The notes: generated by a model from the letters alone, not told the origin. A stretch of DNA of 64,000 nucleotides from Actinomadura meyerae (GCF_900188445.1 NZ_FZOR01000036.1:1-64000), one strand, 5' to 3'. Positions 8,874-17,255 are shown, counted from the first letter of the stretch. Numbers and translations are program-made.

Positions 8874-9281
8874 GTGAACGAACTCGAAGAAGGCACCCGG
8901 CTGACCCTGGACTTCGACAAGCTCGCCGGCGTCGCGGCGACCGGGGCGCGCGTCGTGCCCGTCGTCCTGCAGGACGCGTCGAGCGGCGACGTCCTGTTCA
9001 TCGGCTACGCGAACGACCAGGCGCTCAAGGCCACGCTGGACGAGCGGATCGCCGTGCTGTGGTCGACGTCCCGCAACGAGCTGTGGCGCAAGGGCGCGAC
9101 CTCCGGGGACGTCCTGGAACTGGTCGACGTCCGCGTCAACTGCGAGCAGAACTCCCTGCTGTACCTGGTCAACCGGACGACGGGCGGGGCCTGCCACACC
9201 AAGGACGCGTCCGGCGAGGCCCGGCCGACCTGCTACTACCGTTCGGTCACCGACACCGAGACCCTCCGCCACCTCAGCTAG
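8874..9281 (+). CDS. HisI-like phosphoribosyl-AMP cyclohydrolase homologue with altered metal motif
   Basis: A 135-residue PRA-CH domain. The core WSTSRNELWRKGATSG matches HisI well, and the three Zn-ligand cysteines are kept (NCEQN, ACHT and TCYYR regions). In true HisI the Mg-site motif is D-C-D-x-D; here it reads NCEQN, so all three aspartates are replaced (Asn, Glu, Asn). No other his gene is nearby. Start: GTG 8874, six bases after the -10-like CAGGAT. It could be a cyclohydrolase acting on another nucleotide, or a degenerate paralogue; I do not assign it to histidine biosynthesis. Confidence 0.7.
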   Translation: MNELEEGTRLTLDFDKLAGVAATGARVVPVVLQDASSGDVLFIGYANDQALKATLDERIAVLWSTSRNELWRKGATSGDVLELVDVRVNCEQNSLLYLVNRTTGGACHTKDASGEARPTCYYRSVTDTETLRHLS

Positions 9282-11142
9282 CGGCGGGGAACTCCTCCGT
9301 CAGCCACGTGGACAGGGCGGTGCGGGTGGCGTCGAGCTGCGCTTCGGTGGGCCGGGTGCCGGTCGCGGTATTGACCACCAGAGCGAAGTGGGCGGCGCCG
9401 TCCTGCGCGGTGATCCGCAGTTTCCGGGCCGTCGCGGACCCGGTTTCGGTGACGGCCGCGACCGGGCCCGACGCCGGGACGCCGTTGAGCACCGCCAGGT
9501 CGCTGACAACGGCCGTGCCGGACGGCGCGAAGGAGTTCGGCAGGTGCAGTTCGGTGGGCGCGCCGGCGCCCGACGAGCGCCACACGAGAATGCCGTACTG
9601 GCGGCCCTGGAGAAGGGCGGAAAGGGACGGCATCGAGGACGGGACGGTCAGCCACGCCTTCTCCTGGCCCGCGCCGCCGTAGCCGGAGCGCGCCAGGTCC
9701 TCGAAGGCGAACGCCAGGGTGTCGCCATTGACGGCCGACGGGTAGAGCCGGTCGAGGACGCGCCGGTCCAGCCGGAGCGCGACGTTTCCCGCGCCGTCGG
9801 TGGCGACCACGGAGTGGTCCTCGTCGTTCCAGCCGTCGCCTTCGGTCTGCACCTTGTCGGGATTGCCGTTCATCAGCTCGTGGTGCCGACCGCTGTAGAT
9901 GTCCCAGTGCCATTGCATGGACGACAGCACCTGCCCGCCGGACGCGGGGGCGCTCCACCAGTTCCTGCCGGGAACGCCGTAGTCCATCGCCTGGTACATG
10001 GCGCGGACCATCCACGGGGTGCGGCCGTCCGACATCCTGTTGCCGAATTCCGAGACCAGCGGCGCGGTGCCGAGGTCGGCGGCGCGCCGCCGGATCTCGT
10101 TCATCGCGGCGTCGTAGGTGCCGTCGGACGCGGCGGTCGGGTCGAGCGTCATGCGCGCCCCGTCGTAGTAGTGGCTGTTGAACACCGCCCGGGTGCCGAG
10201 CCGCCCGACGGTCGTCATCCCGCCCTGCTCGAAGAAGCCGGTGTTCCAGAAGACGAGCGGCTCGGCGAAGACCGGTTTGCCCGCCCATCCGGCCTCGTCC
10301 ATGGCGGTGCGGACGCGTTCGTAGAACGGCATCAGGACGTTCTTCTCCCAATCCGTGCCGTTCTTGCCGTCGAGCCCGCCGTCGAAGGGCTCGTTGAACG
10401 CGTCGAGGCCGAGGATGTCGTCGAACGCCGCCCGGGGGAGCTTCTGCTTGAGGTAGGCCATGGTCGCCTTGGCCTGGGCGATGTAGGCGTCCTGGACACC
10501 GATCTGACCGGCCGGAGTGGTGAGCACGCGGTTGCGCCAGAAGTCGTAGGCGGCCTTGCGCACGGCGGTGTTCGTCTGCATGTTCTGGCCCCACAGGAGG
10601 CAGATCCCGCACGACTCCTTCGGGTAGCCGCCCGCGTCGATCACCCATTTCGGCGCGCCGTCCCCGGTGTACCAGCTCCCGGGATTGAACAGGTGCGACG
10701 AGTAGAGGTCCTGGTGGTAGTCCAGCAGGACGCGGATGCCCCGGTCGGTGAACGCCCTGATCTGCGCGATCGCCCGGTCGAGATAGGCGTGGTCGATCCG
10801 GTCGGGGGCCGGTTGGACGCCCTCCCAGCTGATCAGGAAGCGCACCGCGTTTGCGCCGGTCAGGTCGCGCATCGCCTGCGCCGACTTCGCGGCGTCGGCG
10901 GTGCTGCGGAACGGCAGGAGGCCGTTCTCGTAGAGCTTCGTGCTGCCCGAGACGTTGAAGCCGCGCAGCGTGACCTCGCGGCCCGCGGCGTCCCGCAGCA
11001 CCCAGTTCCGCTGCTGCGGGGAGACGACGACGTCCGCGTGCGCCGGAGCCGCGCCGACGGTCACCGCGCCCGCGGTGGCGATCACCGCCGCGGCCAGCGC
11101 GGTGCGGAGGGGACGGGCGGACGAAACGCGCATCGCTGCCAT
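9274..11142 (-). CDS. Secreted GH5 glycoside hydrolase (endoglycoceramidase-like)
   Basis: A 622-residue exported enzyme. A signal peptide of about 36 residues ends in APAHA. The TIM-barrel carries the GH5 acid/base in LDAFNEPF and the nucleophile in LVSEFGN; RFLISWEGVQP and LDYHQDLYS fit endoglycoceramidase-type GH5 enzymes. A C-terminal beta-rich domain of about 150 residues follows. The expected activity is hydrolysis of a beta-glycosidic bond outside the cell, possibly on a glycolipid. Its 3' end overlaps the hisI-like gene by eight bases. A TetR gene is divergent. Confidence 0.8.
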   Translation of the reverse strand: MAAMRVSSARPLRTALAAAVIATAGAVTVGAAPAHADVVVSPQQRNWVLRDAAGREVTLRGFNVSGSTKLYENGLLPFRSTADAAKSAQAMRDLTGANAVRFLISWEGVQPAPDRIDHAYLDRAIAQIRAFTDRGIRVLLDYHQDLYSSHLFNPGSWYTGDGAPKWVIDAGGYPKESCGICLLWGQNMQTNTAVRKAAYDFWRNRVLTTPAGQIGVQDAYIAQAKATMAYLKQKLPRAAFDDILGLDAFNEPFDGGLDGKNGTDWEKNVLMPFYERVRTAMDEAGWAGKPVFAEPLVFWNTGFFEQGGMTTVGRLGTRAVFNSHYYDGARMTLDPTAASDGTYDAAMNEIRRRAADLGTAPLVSEFGNRMSDGRTPWMVRAMYQAMDYGVPGRNWWSAPASGGQVLSSMQWHWDIYSGRHHELMNGNPDKVQTEGDGWNDEDHSVVATDGAGNVALRLDRRVLDRLYPSAVNGDTLAFAFEDLARSGYGGAGQEKAWLTVPSSMPSLSALLQGRQYGILVWRSSGAGAPTELHLPNSFAPSGTAVVSDLAVLNGVPASGPVAAVTETGSATARKLRITAQDGAAHFALVVNTATGTRPTEAQLDATRTALSTWLTEEFPAAS

Positions 11143-11179
11143 GGCGGGGCCTTTCCCGGGGGCTGTTGATCAGCAGTGT

Positions 11180-11215
11180 GCAAGAACCCTCTTGCATGCG
11201 CAAGAACTATCTTGC
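11180..11215. promoter_or_regulatory. Two identical TetR-type palindromes
   Basis: GCAAGA-N4-TCTTGC occurs at 11180-11195 and again at 11200-11215, centres 20 bp apart (two helical turns, same face). The second copy overlaps the -10-like TATCTT (11208-11213) of the TetR gene, so binding would block its promoter and probably that of the divergent glycosidase. Confidence 0.7.
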
Positions 11216-11219
11216 AGGC

Positions 11220-11864
11220 GTGCCCTCCACCACGCGCGACCGCGTCCTCGACGCCGCCCTGGAGCTGATCCAGCGGCACGGGTTCGGCGGCACCGCGGTC
11301 ACCGACATCGAGGAGCTCGCGGGGCTCTCCCCCGGCAGCGGCAGCTTCTACCGGCACTTCCGCTCGAAGGAGGAGGTGTTCCGCGCCGTCCTGGAACGCG
11401 AGCTGGACCGGGCCCGGCGGTACCGGGAGGAGTTCGAGCGCGGCCCCGTGGACGACGATCCGCGCGCCGCGCTGGCCCGCCGGCTCGTCCAGCAGCTCGA
11501 TTACCTGGCCCGGGTCCGGCCGCTGATCAATCTGCTGGCACGGGAGCACGGCCGGTTCCCCGAGGTGACGCGCCGGATCCGCAGCGTCCTGGTCGACCAG
11601 GGCATCGCCGAGGAGGCCGGGCACCTGGCCCGCGACCTGCCGGACGGGGACGGCCGCGACGACCCGCACGCCCTGCTCGCGGTCGTGGTGTCCGCGCTGA
11701 CCGGGTACGAGCTGTCCCGCGGCTTCTTCGGCCGCCCGCCGGCGGACGTCGCCCCCGAGAGGTTCGCCGCCGCCCTCGCCGCGCTCGTCACCGGCCCCCC
11801 GGACCGCGACCCCCCGAAACGCGACACGCCGGAACGCGACACACCGGACTCCCGCACGCGCTAG
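11220..11864 (+). CDS. TetR family regulator, divergent from GH5 gene
   Basis: A 214-residue TetR protein. The helix-turn-helix reads TDIEELAGLSPGSGSFYRHF. The frame is open to an ATG at 11166 and another at 11196, but those would place both operators inside the gene. GTG 11220 follows TATCTT (11208-11213) by six bases and begins the conserved domain directly, so it is preferred. The tail is a repetitive Arg/Asp/Pro stretch (RDPPKRDTPERDTPDSRTR). It probably represses itself and the glycosidase. Confidence 0.75.
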   Translation: MPSTTRDRVLDAALELIQRHGFGGTAVTDIEELAGLSPGSGSFYRHFRSKEEVFRAVLERELDRARRYREEFERGPVDDDPRAALARRLVQQLDYLARVRPLINLLAREHGRFPEVTRRIRSVLVDQGIAEEAGHLARDLPDGDGRDDPHALLAVVVSALTGYELSRGFFGRPPADVAPERFAAALAALVTGPPDRDPPKRDTPERDTPDSRTR

Positions 11865-11983
11865 CGTGCCGGGACCGGATGCGGTCACGGGCTGGAGCCG
11901 CCACCGATCGGCTGCGACGTTTGATCCGGATGTGCCCCGCGCTCCGCCGGGGCGGACCGCGCTGACGAGTCGGGGGTCCGGAA

Positions 11984-12013
11984 CATGCGGCGACTGGGAT
12001 CATGCGGCGACTG
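11984..12013. repeat. 13-bp duplication around a start codon
   Basis: CATGCGGCGACTG occurs at 11984-11996 and at 12001-12013. Both copies contain an ATG. The downstream ATG begins the binding protein; the upstream one opens a nine-codon frame that ends at TGA inside the gene start. It may be a trivial duplication or a short upstream frame that affects translation. Confidence 0.8.
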
Positions 12014-12817
12014 ATCGCGGCCGGGACGGCGGCGGCCGCGTCGGCGTGCGCCGCGCTCGGCGGGTGCGGCGGCGCCGAGACGGCGTCCATCGTCGCCAAG
12101 GACACGCTGGTGGCGGGCGTCCGGCCGGACCTGCCCGGCATCGGGTTCAGGCGCCCCGACGGGGAGTTCGAGGGCCTGGACGTCGACGTGTCCCGCTACC
12201 TCGCCCGGCGCCTGGGCAAGCGGGTCCGGTTCGAGCCGGCGCTGGCGCGCGACCGCGAGCGCCTGCTCCGCGAGGGCGGCGTCGACATGGTCCTGACGTT
12301 CTGGCTGGAGCCCGAGTGGCAGCAGCGCCTCGCGTTCGCCGGGCCGTACCTGCTGTCGTACCAGGACATCCTCGTCCGGGACGGGGAGAAGACCGTGCGG
12401 GGCGTGCGGGACCTCGCGGGGCGCAGGATCTGCGCGGTCACCGGGTCGGGTGCCGCCGAGGCCGTGACCGTGGAGCGGGAGGTGCCGGCGGTGCCGGTCG
12501 CGGCGCGCTCCTACGCCGACTGCATGGCCATGCTGCGGGACGGCCGGATCGACGCGATCACGACGAACGACACGATCCTGGCCGGGCTGAAGACCCGGCA
12601 GGGCGCCGGGTTCCGGCTGCTGAACTCCCGGTTCGGCGAGCGGCGCACGGGCATCGCGATCCGCAAGGGCGACCCCGACGGGTGCGAGGCCCTCAACCGG
12701 GCCATCACCCGGATGTACCAGGACGGGACGATGGGCCGGCTCATGGGCAAGTGGTTCGGCACGTCCGGCCTGAAGCTGTCGGACCTGGAGGTCCCCCAGT
12801 TCGAAGGCTGCTTCTGA
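12002..12817 (+). CDS. Lipoprotein solute-binding protein (amino-acid type)
   Basis: A 271-residue periplasmic-binding-protein family 3 lipoprotein. The signal peptide ends in the lipobox ALGGC. The body has the usual pattern: LVAGVRPDLPGIGF, EGLDVDVSRYLARRLG, then ITTNDTILAG and a C-terminal YQDGTMGRLMGKWFG. It should bind a small solute, probably an amino acid, at the outer face of the membrane. No permease or ATPase gene adjoins it, so its partner must be elsewhere or it may act as a sensor. Confidence 0.8.
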   Translation: MRRLIAAGTAAAASACAALGGCGGAETASIVAKDTLVAGVRPDLPGIGFRRPDGEFEGLDVDVSRYLARRLGKRVRFEPALARDRERLLREGGVDMVLTFWLEPEWQQRLAFAGPYLLSYQDILVRDGEKTVRGVRDLAGRRICAVTGSGAAEAVTVEREVPAVPVAARSYADCMAMLRDGRIDAITTNDTILAGLKTRQGAGFRLLNSRFGERRTGIAIRKGDPDGCEALNRAITRMYQDGTMGRLMGKWFGTSGLKLSDLEVPQFEGCF

Positions 12818-12818
12818 G

Positions 12819-12867
12819 CGACTGACCGCCTGACCGACTGCCGACTGGCCGACGGGGCGGTCAGTCG
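12819..12867. terminator. Inverted repeat after the binding-protein gene
   Basis: CGACTGACCGC (12819-12829) pairs perfectly with GCGGTCAGTCG (12857-12867). It begins two bases after the TGA of the binding-protein gene and lies between convergent genes, so it probably acts as a terminator, perhaps in both directions. Confidence 0.5.
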
Positions 12868-12895
12868 GAATCGTCGCGGTCAGTCGGAATCGTCG
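12857..12895. repeat. 19-bp tandem duplication spanning a stop codon
   Basis: The unit GCGGTCAGTCGGAATCGTC occurs twice in tandem with a 19-bp period. The right copy contains the TGA (complement of 12880-12882) of the minus-strand gene; the left copy repeats that stop and the last codons downstream. Confidence 0.9.
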
Positions 12896-13623
12896 TCGTC
12901 GTCCTCGTCGGGGGCTTCGACCACCGAAGTGCCCTTGTCGCCGCCCTGGTCCTGGCCGTTGGCGGGGGTGCCGCCCGGCTTCTCACCGTTGCCGTTCCCG
13001 TTGCCCTGGCCGTTCCCGTTGCCGTTCCCGTTCCCGTTGTTGCTGCCGGGGCCGCGCGGCGGCGAACTGGTGCTGTTCGGATTCGGGCTCTGGGTCGAGT
13101 TGCCCGGCGAGGACGGCCTGCCGTGGTCCTGACCCCGTCCGGACGCGGAGGCCCCGGGCGTCGGCGGCGACGACGAGGCCGCTCCCGCCGACGCGCCCGA
13201 GGTCGAGGGCGACGGGCTGGGCAGCGCGGACGGCGAGTACTGCGTCCCGGGCGTGCTGTCGTGGCCGTCGCCCTCCTGCTCCTGGTGCGTCGGGGACGGC
13301 GCGGGCGCGGGCTCCATGCCGGGGAGGTTCCCGGTCGCCCACGCGACGCCGCCCGTCAGCGCCAGCAGCGTGCCGCCGACGAGCGCGATCACCTTGGCGG
13401 TCAGGAACCGGCGCAGTACCGCCAGGCGGGTGCGGCGGACCGCCGCGGGCGCGGACCGGAAGGCGGCGACGGCGGCGTCCTCGCCCGCGAGCTCCGCCGG
13501 GCGGGCCGGTGCCGCGGCCGCCGCGAGCACGGAGCGCAGGGCGGAATGCCCGTCGGCGGCACCGGCGAGCAGGCGCTCGGCGGTGCGCTGATCGAGCTGC
13601 CCGGCCTCGGTGTGGTCGCTCAT
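12880..13623 (-). CDS. Membrane-anchored Ser/Pro/Gly-rich protein, putative sigma-factor partner
   Basis: A 247-residue protein I do not recognise by family. Residues 1-70 are cytoplasmic and helical, one transmembrane segment follows (VIALVGGTLLALTGGVAWAT, about residues 75-95), and the outer part is low complexity: Ser/Pro, then Asn-Gly repeats, then an acidic DEDDDDDSD end. It overlaps the sigma-factor gene by four bases (ATGA). Short cytoplasmic head, one membrane span and coupling to a sigma gene fit an anti-sigma factor, but no zinc-binding ZAS motif is seen, so that role is inference. Confidence 0.65.
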   Translation of the reverse strand: MSDHTEAGQLDQRTAERLLAGAADGHSALRSVLAAAAAPARPAELAGEDAAVAAFRSAPAAVRRTRLAVLRRFLTAKVIALVGGTLLALTGGVAWATGNLPGMEPAPAPSPTHQEQEGDGHDSTPGTQYSPSALPSPSPSTSGASAGAASSSPPTPGASASGRGQDHGRPSSPGNSTQSPNPNSTSSPPRGPGSNNGNGNGNGNGQGNGNGNGEKPGGTPANGQDQGGDKGTSVVEAPDEDDDDDSD

Positions 13624-14249
13624 GACACCCCTTCAGCGCCGGTACCGCCGCTTTTGTCACCCCGGACCAGGGGCAGTTCGGCGCCCGTGTCCGACGGCCG
13701 TTCGGCGCCGGTGTCCGACAGCCGGTCGGCGAGGCGGCGCAGGCCGCGGTAGGCCGCAGTGCGGACGGCGCCCGAGCGCTTGCCGAGGACCCTGCCCGCC
13801 GACTTGGCGTCCAGGCCGACGACGACGCGCAGCAGCACCGCCTCGGCCTGGTCGCGGGGGAGTTCGGAGATCAGCCGGAGTGCCTCCTCGGTGGCGATGC
13901 CGTCCAGTGCGTCGAGTTCGGTGTCCCCGTCCGCGGCCATCGTGACCAGTTCCTCGGCGGGCAGGTCAGAGGCGGGGCGGCGGGACTTGCGGCGCAGGTG
14001 GTCGAGCGCGCGGTGCCGGGTGATCGTCGCGGTCCAGCCGCGGAAGCCGTCGAGATCGCCGCGGAACGAGCGCAGGTCGCGGGCGATCTGCAGCCACGCC
14101 TCCGACGTCACGTCCTCGGCGTCCGCGCCGACGATCGCGCCCGCGAACCTGATCAGGCGCGGCTGGACGTCGCGGTAGAGCATGCGGAAGGACTCCTCGT
14201 CGCCGTCCTGCGCCGCCCGGAGCGCACGACCGAGTTCCTCCTCGCCCAC
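13620..14249 (-). CDS. ECF-type RNA polymerase sigma factor
   Basis: A 209-residue sigma-70 family protein of the extracytoplasmic-function type. Region 2 reads FRMLYRDVQPRLIRFA then ADAEDVTSEAWLQIARDL, and region 4 has ELPRDQAEAVLLRVVVGLD with a helix-turn-helix near SAGRVLGKRSGAVR. GTG 14249 follows a -10-like CACAAT by six bases, so it may be leaderless. It is the first gene of a two-gene operon with the membrane protein downstream and is divergent from the polysaccharide gene pair, which it may control; that last point is inference. Confidence 0.85.
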   Translation of the reverse strand: MGEEELGRALRAAQDGDEESFRMLYRDVQPRLIRFAGAIVGADAEDVTSEAWLQIARDLRSFRGDLDGFRGWTATITRHRALDHLRRKSRRPASDLPAEELVTMAADGDTELDALDGIATEEALRLISELPRDQAEAVLLRVVVGLDAKSAGRVLGKRSGAVRTAAYRGLRRLADRLSDTGAERPSDTGAELPLVRGDKSGGTGAEGVS

Positions 14250-14366
14250 CGCGCCATTGTGCAGAAAATCTCATCGTGGTGTGACAAGTACGCGGGGGTC
14301 GGCGCTGAACGGATGACTCCCGCGCCGCCGGGACGTCCACCCCCCGCCCGCGAATGATGGACGACA

Positions 14367-14888
14367 ATGAACGGCAACAGCCCGCAGAACCGGGATGAAC
14401 TCCTAGTAACCGGCATCCCGTCGGTCGCGGACCCGCCGCCGGAGCCTCGGGCCGACCCCGGCACCGAGACGAAACCGTTAACCGCCGCGGAGCCCGTCTT
14501 CGTGGACGCGTCCGGATGGCGGACGCGCCTCGGGCGGCGGCTGGGCCTGCTCACCGGCGCGCTCCTCATCGTGTTCCTCGGCGCGCTGGGCCTCGGCATG
14601 ACGACGGGGACCGATGTGCCGCTGACGCCGTGGAGCGAGCCGTCCCCGCACCCGCGCGTGCAGGTGAGCCATCCTCCCAAGGCCAAGCCGACCCCGACCA
14701 AGAGAACCGCACCGCCCAGTACCGGGCCGACGCCCACGAGCCGGGTCGCGGCACCTGCCGCCCCTGCGACGCCCAGGGCGTCGTCCACGCCGACGACCGC
14801 TCCGGGGAGGGCCGCGTCCACGAGCAATCCGGGCAGGTCCACGGCGCAACCGCCGGCATGGGGGCGCAACAAGAAGAAGAACCCCTGA
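14367..14888 (+). CDS. Single-span membrane protein with Thr/Pro-rich outer tail
   Basis: A 173-residue protein of unknown family. The first ~55 residues are polar, one membrane span follows (LGLLTGALLIVFLGALGLG), and the remaining ~95 residues are Pro/Thr/Ala-rich with a basic end (GRNKKKNP). It ends two bases before the start of the deacetylase-glycosyltransferase fusion, so both are translated from one message. It may be an accessory subunit of that enzyme; nothing in the sequence proves this. Confidence 0.65.
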   Translation: MNGNSPQNRDELLVTGIPSVADPPPEPRADPGTETKPLTAAEPVFVDASGWRTRLGRRLGLLTGALLIVFLGALGLGMTTGTDVPLTPWSEPSPHPRVQVSHPPKAKPTPTKRTAPPSTGPTPTSRVAAPAAPATPRASSTPTTAPGRAASTSNPGRSTAQPPAWGRNKKKNP

Positions 14889-14890
14889 CC

Positions 14891-17053
14891 GTGCGACGCG
14901 GCGAACCGCGAGGCCACTGGGTCCTGCTGCTGCTCGGCGGGCTGGCCCTCTCCGTGCTCCTCCTGCTGGACGGCTTCGCGAACGGCGCCGTGGGCGAGGC
15001 GCCCAGGGACGAGCCGGCGCACCCCGCGCCGGCCCCCTCCCGGGCTCTCACCGGCGGTCCCGTACTGAACCTCGCGGACGCCACGCCGCGCAGCCGCAGC
15101 ATGCCGCCGAAGACGATCGCGCTGACGTTCGACGACGGCCCCGACCCCGTGTGGACACCGCGGATCCTGGACGTCCTGCGCCGCCACGACGCCCGCGCCA
15201 CGTTCTTCACGGTCGGTTCGCGCGTCGCCGAGAACCCGGCGCTGACCCGCCGCATTCTCCGCGAGGGCCACGAGATCGGCTCGCACACGTACACGCACGC
15301 CGATCTCGCCACCGCGCCCGCGTGGCGCGGGCGCCTGGAGTTGGACCTCACGCAGCGGGCGCTGGCGGGCGCAGCGGGCGTCCACACCCGGCTGATGCGG
15401 ATGCCGTACTCGTCCCGCCCGGACGGGCTGACCGCGCCGGAGTGGCGGGCGGCCCGGCGTGCGGGCGAGGACGGGTACATCGTCGTCCTCACCGACCGCG
15501 ACACCGAGGACTGGGCGCGGCCCGGCACCGGCGCGATCGTCCGGACGGCGCTCGCGGCGGAGCGGCGCGGCGAGGGCGCGGTGGTGATGCTGCACGACTC
15601 GGGCGGCGACCGGGCCGACACCGTCGCGGCCGTCGAGCGGATCCTCGACCGGCTCCAGCCGGAGGGATACCGCTTCACGACGGTCACCGAGGCGCTCGGC
15701 ATGCCCTCGGCGGAGGTCGCCGTCCCGGCGTACGAGAAGGCCGCCGGCTGGACGCTGGTCGTCGCCCAGCGCGCGGCGTCCGCGCTCACCGGGACGATGG
15801 GCGCCGTGTTCGCCGCCGCCGGGCTCCTCTACGTGCTGCGGCTGCTCCTGCTGCTGGTGTTCGCGCACGTCCACATGCGCCGCGTCCGCCGACCCGGCCC
15901 GCCCGCGCCGCCGGACTTCGGGGAGCCGGGGGAGCTGCCGCCCGATCCGTTCCCGCCCGTGTCGGTGGTCGTCCCCGCCTACAACGAGGAGGCGGGGATC
16001 GCGGCGACGGTCGCGTCCCTCCTCGACACCGACTATCCCGGCGGCGTCGAGGTGATCGTGGTGGACGACGGCTCCTCCGACCGCACCGCCGCGATCGTCG
16101 AGGAGCTCGGCCTGCCCGGCGTCCACCTGATCCGCAAGGCGAACGGCGGCAAGCCGAGCGCGCTCAACGCCGGGCTGTTCGTGGCCAGGGCCGACATCCT
16201 GGTGCTCGTGGACGGCGACACCGTCTTCCAGCGCGACACCCTCCGGCACCTCGTCGCGCCGTTCACGGACCAGAGGGTGGGGGCGGTCAGCGGCAACACC
16301 AAGGTCGCCAACCGGGGCGGAGTCCTCGGCCGCTGGCAGCACATCGAGTACGTCATCGGCTTCAACCTCGACCGGCGCATGTTCGACGTCCTGCAATGCA
16401 TGCCGACGGTGCCCGGCGCGATCGGTGCCTTCCGGAGGCGGGTCCTGGCCGAGGTGGGGTGCGTACCGGACGACACCCTGGCCGAGGACACCGACCTCAC
16501 CATGGCGATATGCCGCACCGGCGCGCGTGTGGTCTACGAGGAGAAGGCCATCGCCTGGACGGAGGCCCCGTCGTCCCTCCGGCAGTTGTGGAAGCAGCGC
16601 TACCGCTGGTGCTACGGGACGATGCAGGCGATGTGGAAGCACCGCCGCTCCCTCATCGAACGCGGCGGCTCGGGACGCTTCGGCCGCCGTTGCCTTCCCT
16701 ACCTGACGGTGTTCCAGGTGCTGCTTCCGCTGTTCGCACCCGCCGTGGACCTGTTCGCCCTGTTCGGCATGGTCTTCCTGGACCCGACCCTGCCCGTCCT
16801 CACCTGGACGGCGTTCGTCGCCGCGCAGGCGGCCGCCGGTGCGTACGCCCTGTGGCTGGACGGTGAGTCCATCCGCCCGCTGTGGGCGCTGCCGCTCCAG
16901 CAGTTCGTCTACCGGCAGCTCATGTACCTGGTGGTCGTCCAGTCCGTGGTCACCGCGCTGCTGGGGTCGCGCCTTGGCTGGCAGACGATCAGGCGCACCG
17001 GGACCTTCTCGGGGGGCCGGGAACAATCCTGGGGACCCGTCGGTTACACCTGA
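14891..17053 (+). CDS. Polysaccharide deacetylase / family 2 glycosyltransferase fusion
   Basis: A 720-residue membrane protein joining two enzymes. After one N-terminal span, a NodB-type deacetylase domain (about residues 70-270) shows TFDDGPDP at 79-86, SHTYTH at 131-136, RMPYSS, the DRDTEDW element and VMLHDS. One or more spans follow near residue 300. A GT2 processive transferase (about 350-600) shows VVPAYNEEAG, VVDDGSSDRT, the DxD motif in VDGDT, EDTD and QRYRW, and then several spans. PgaC/IcaA-like synthases make beta-linked N-acetylglucosamine polymers and PgaB/IcaB deacetylate them; the fusion suggests one chain does both. GTG 14891 follows the upstream stop by two bases. Confidence 0.85.
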   Translation: MRRGEPRGHWVLLLLGGLALSVLLLLDGFANGAVGEAPRDEPAHPAPAPSRALTGGPVLNLADATPRSRSMPPKTIALTFDDGPDPVWTPRILDVLRRHDARATFFTVGSRVAENPALTRRILREGHEIGSHTYTHADLATAPAWRGRLELDLTQRALAGAAGVHTRLMRMPYSSRPDGLTAPEWRAARRAGEDGYIVVLTDRDTEDWARPGTGAIVRTALAAERRGEGAVVMLHDSGGDRADTVAAVERILDRLQPEGYRFTTVTEALGMPSAEVAVPAYEKAAGWTLVVAQRAASALTGTMGAVFAAAGLLYVLRLLLLLVFAHVHMRRVRRPGPPAPPDFGEPGELPPDPFPPVSVVVPAYNEEAGIAATVASLLDTDYPGGVEVIVVDDGSSDRTAAIVEELGLPGVHLIRKANGGKPSALNAGLFVARADILVLVDGDTVFQRDTLRHLVAPFTDQRVGAVSGNTKVANRGGVLGRWQHIEYVIGFNLDRRMFDVLQCMPTVPGAIGAFRRRVLAEVGCVPDDTLAEDTDLTMAICRTGARVVYEEKAIAWTEAPSSLRQLWKQRYRWCYGTMQAMWKHRRSLIERGGSGRFGRRCLPYLTVFQVLLPLFAPAVDLFALFGMVFLDPTLPVLTWTAFVAAQAAAGAYALWLDGESIRPLWALPLQQFVYRQLMYLVVVQSVVTALLGSRLGWQTIRRTGTFSGGREQSWGPVGYT

Positions 17054-17164
17054 TGGCCGATGTGCCTGGTGTCCCCGGGCCTCACCTATTGCCTTCACGG
17101 AATACCGTTCGGCTGGAGCCGTGTTGTGCCTTTCGCCGAGAGGCGACCCGTACATCGGCCGCAC

Positions 17165-17205
17165 GACCAGGACCCCGCCGGGTTTCGATCCGGCGGGGTC
17201 TGGTC
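17165..17205. terminator. Strong GC-rich hairpin terminator
   Basis: A 16-bp stem with one bulged G: the left arm runs 17165-17182 and the right arm 17190-17205, around the loop GTTTCGAT. No T tract follows, which is usual at this GC content. It ends transcription of the glycosyltransferase operon before tenA. Confidence 0.7.
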
Positions 17206-17255
17206 ATGTCCGGGCCAAATCCGGGTCAGGCGGGGGCTGGGGCAGACTGGCGGCC

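Noticed and set aside
14153-17164. A 1003-codon open frame on the minus strand
   Set aside because: It is the antisense of the deacetylase-glycosyltransferase gene; at this GC content such mirror frames are expected, and the sequence is Arg/Gly/His-rich with no motif.
17054-17255. A TPP riboswitch before tenA
   Set aside because: None of the THI-box blocks (CTGAGA, ATGAACCTG) is present; only a terminator hairpin is seen.
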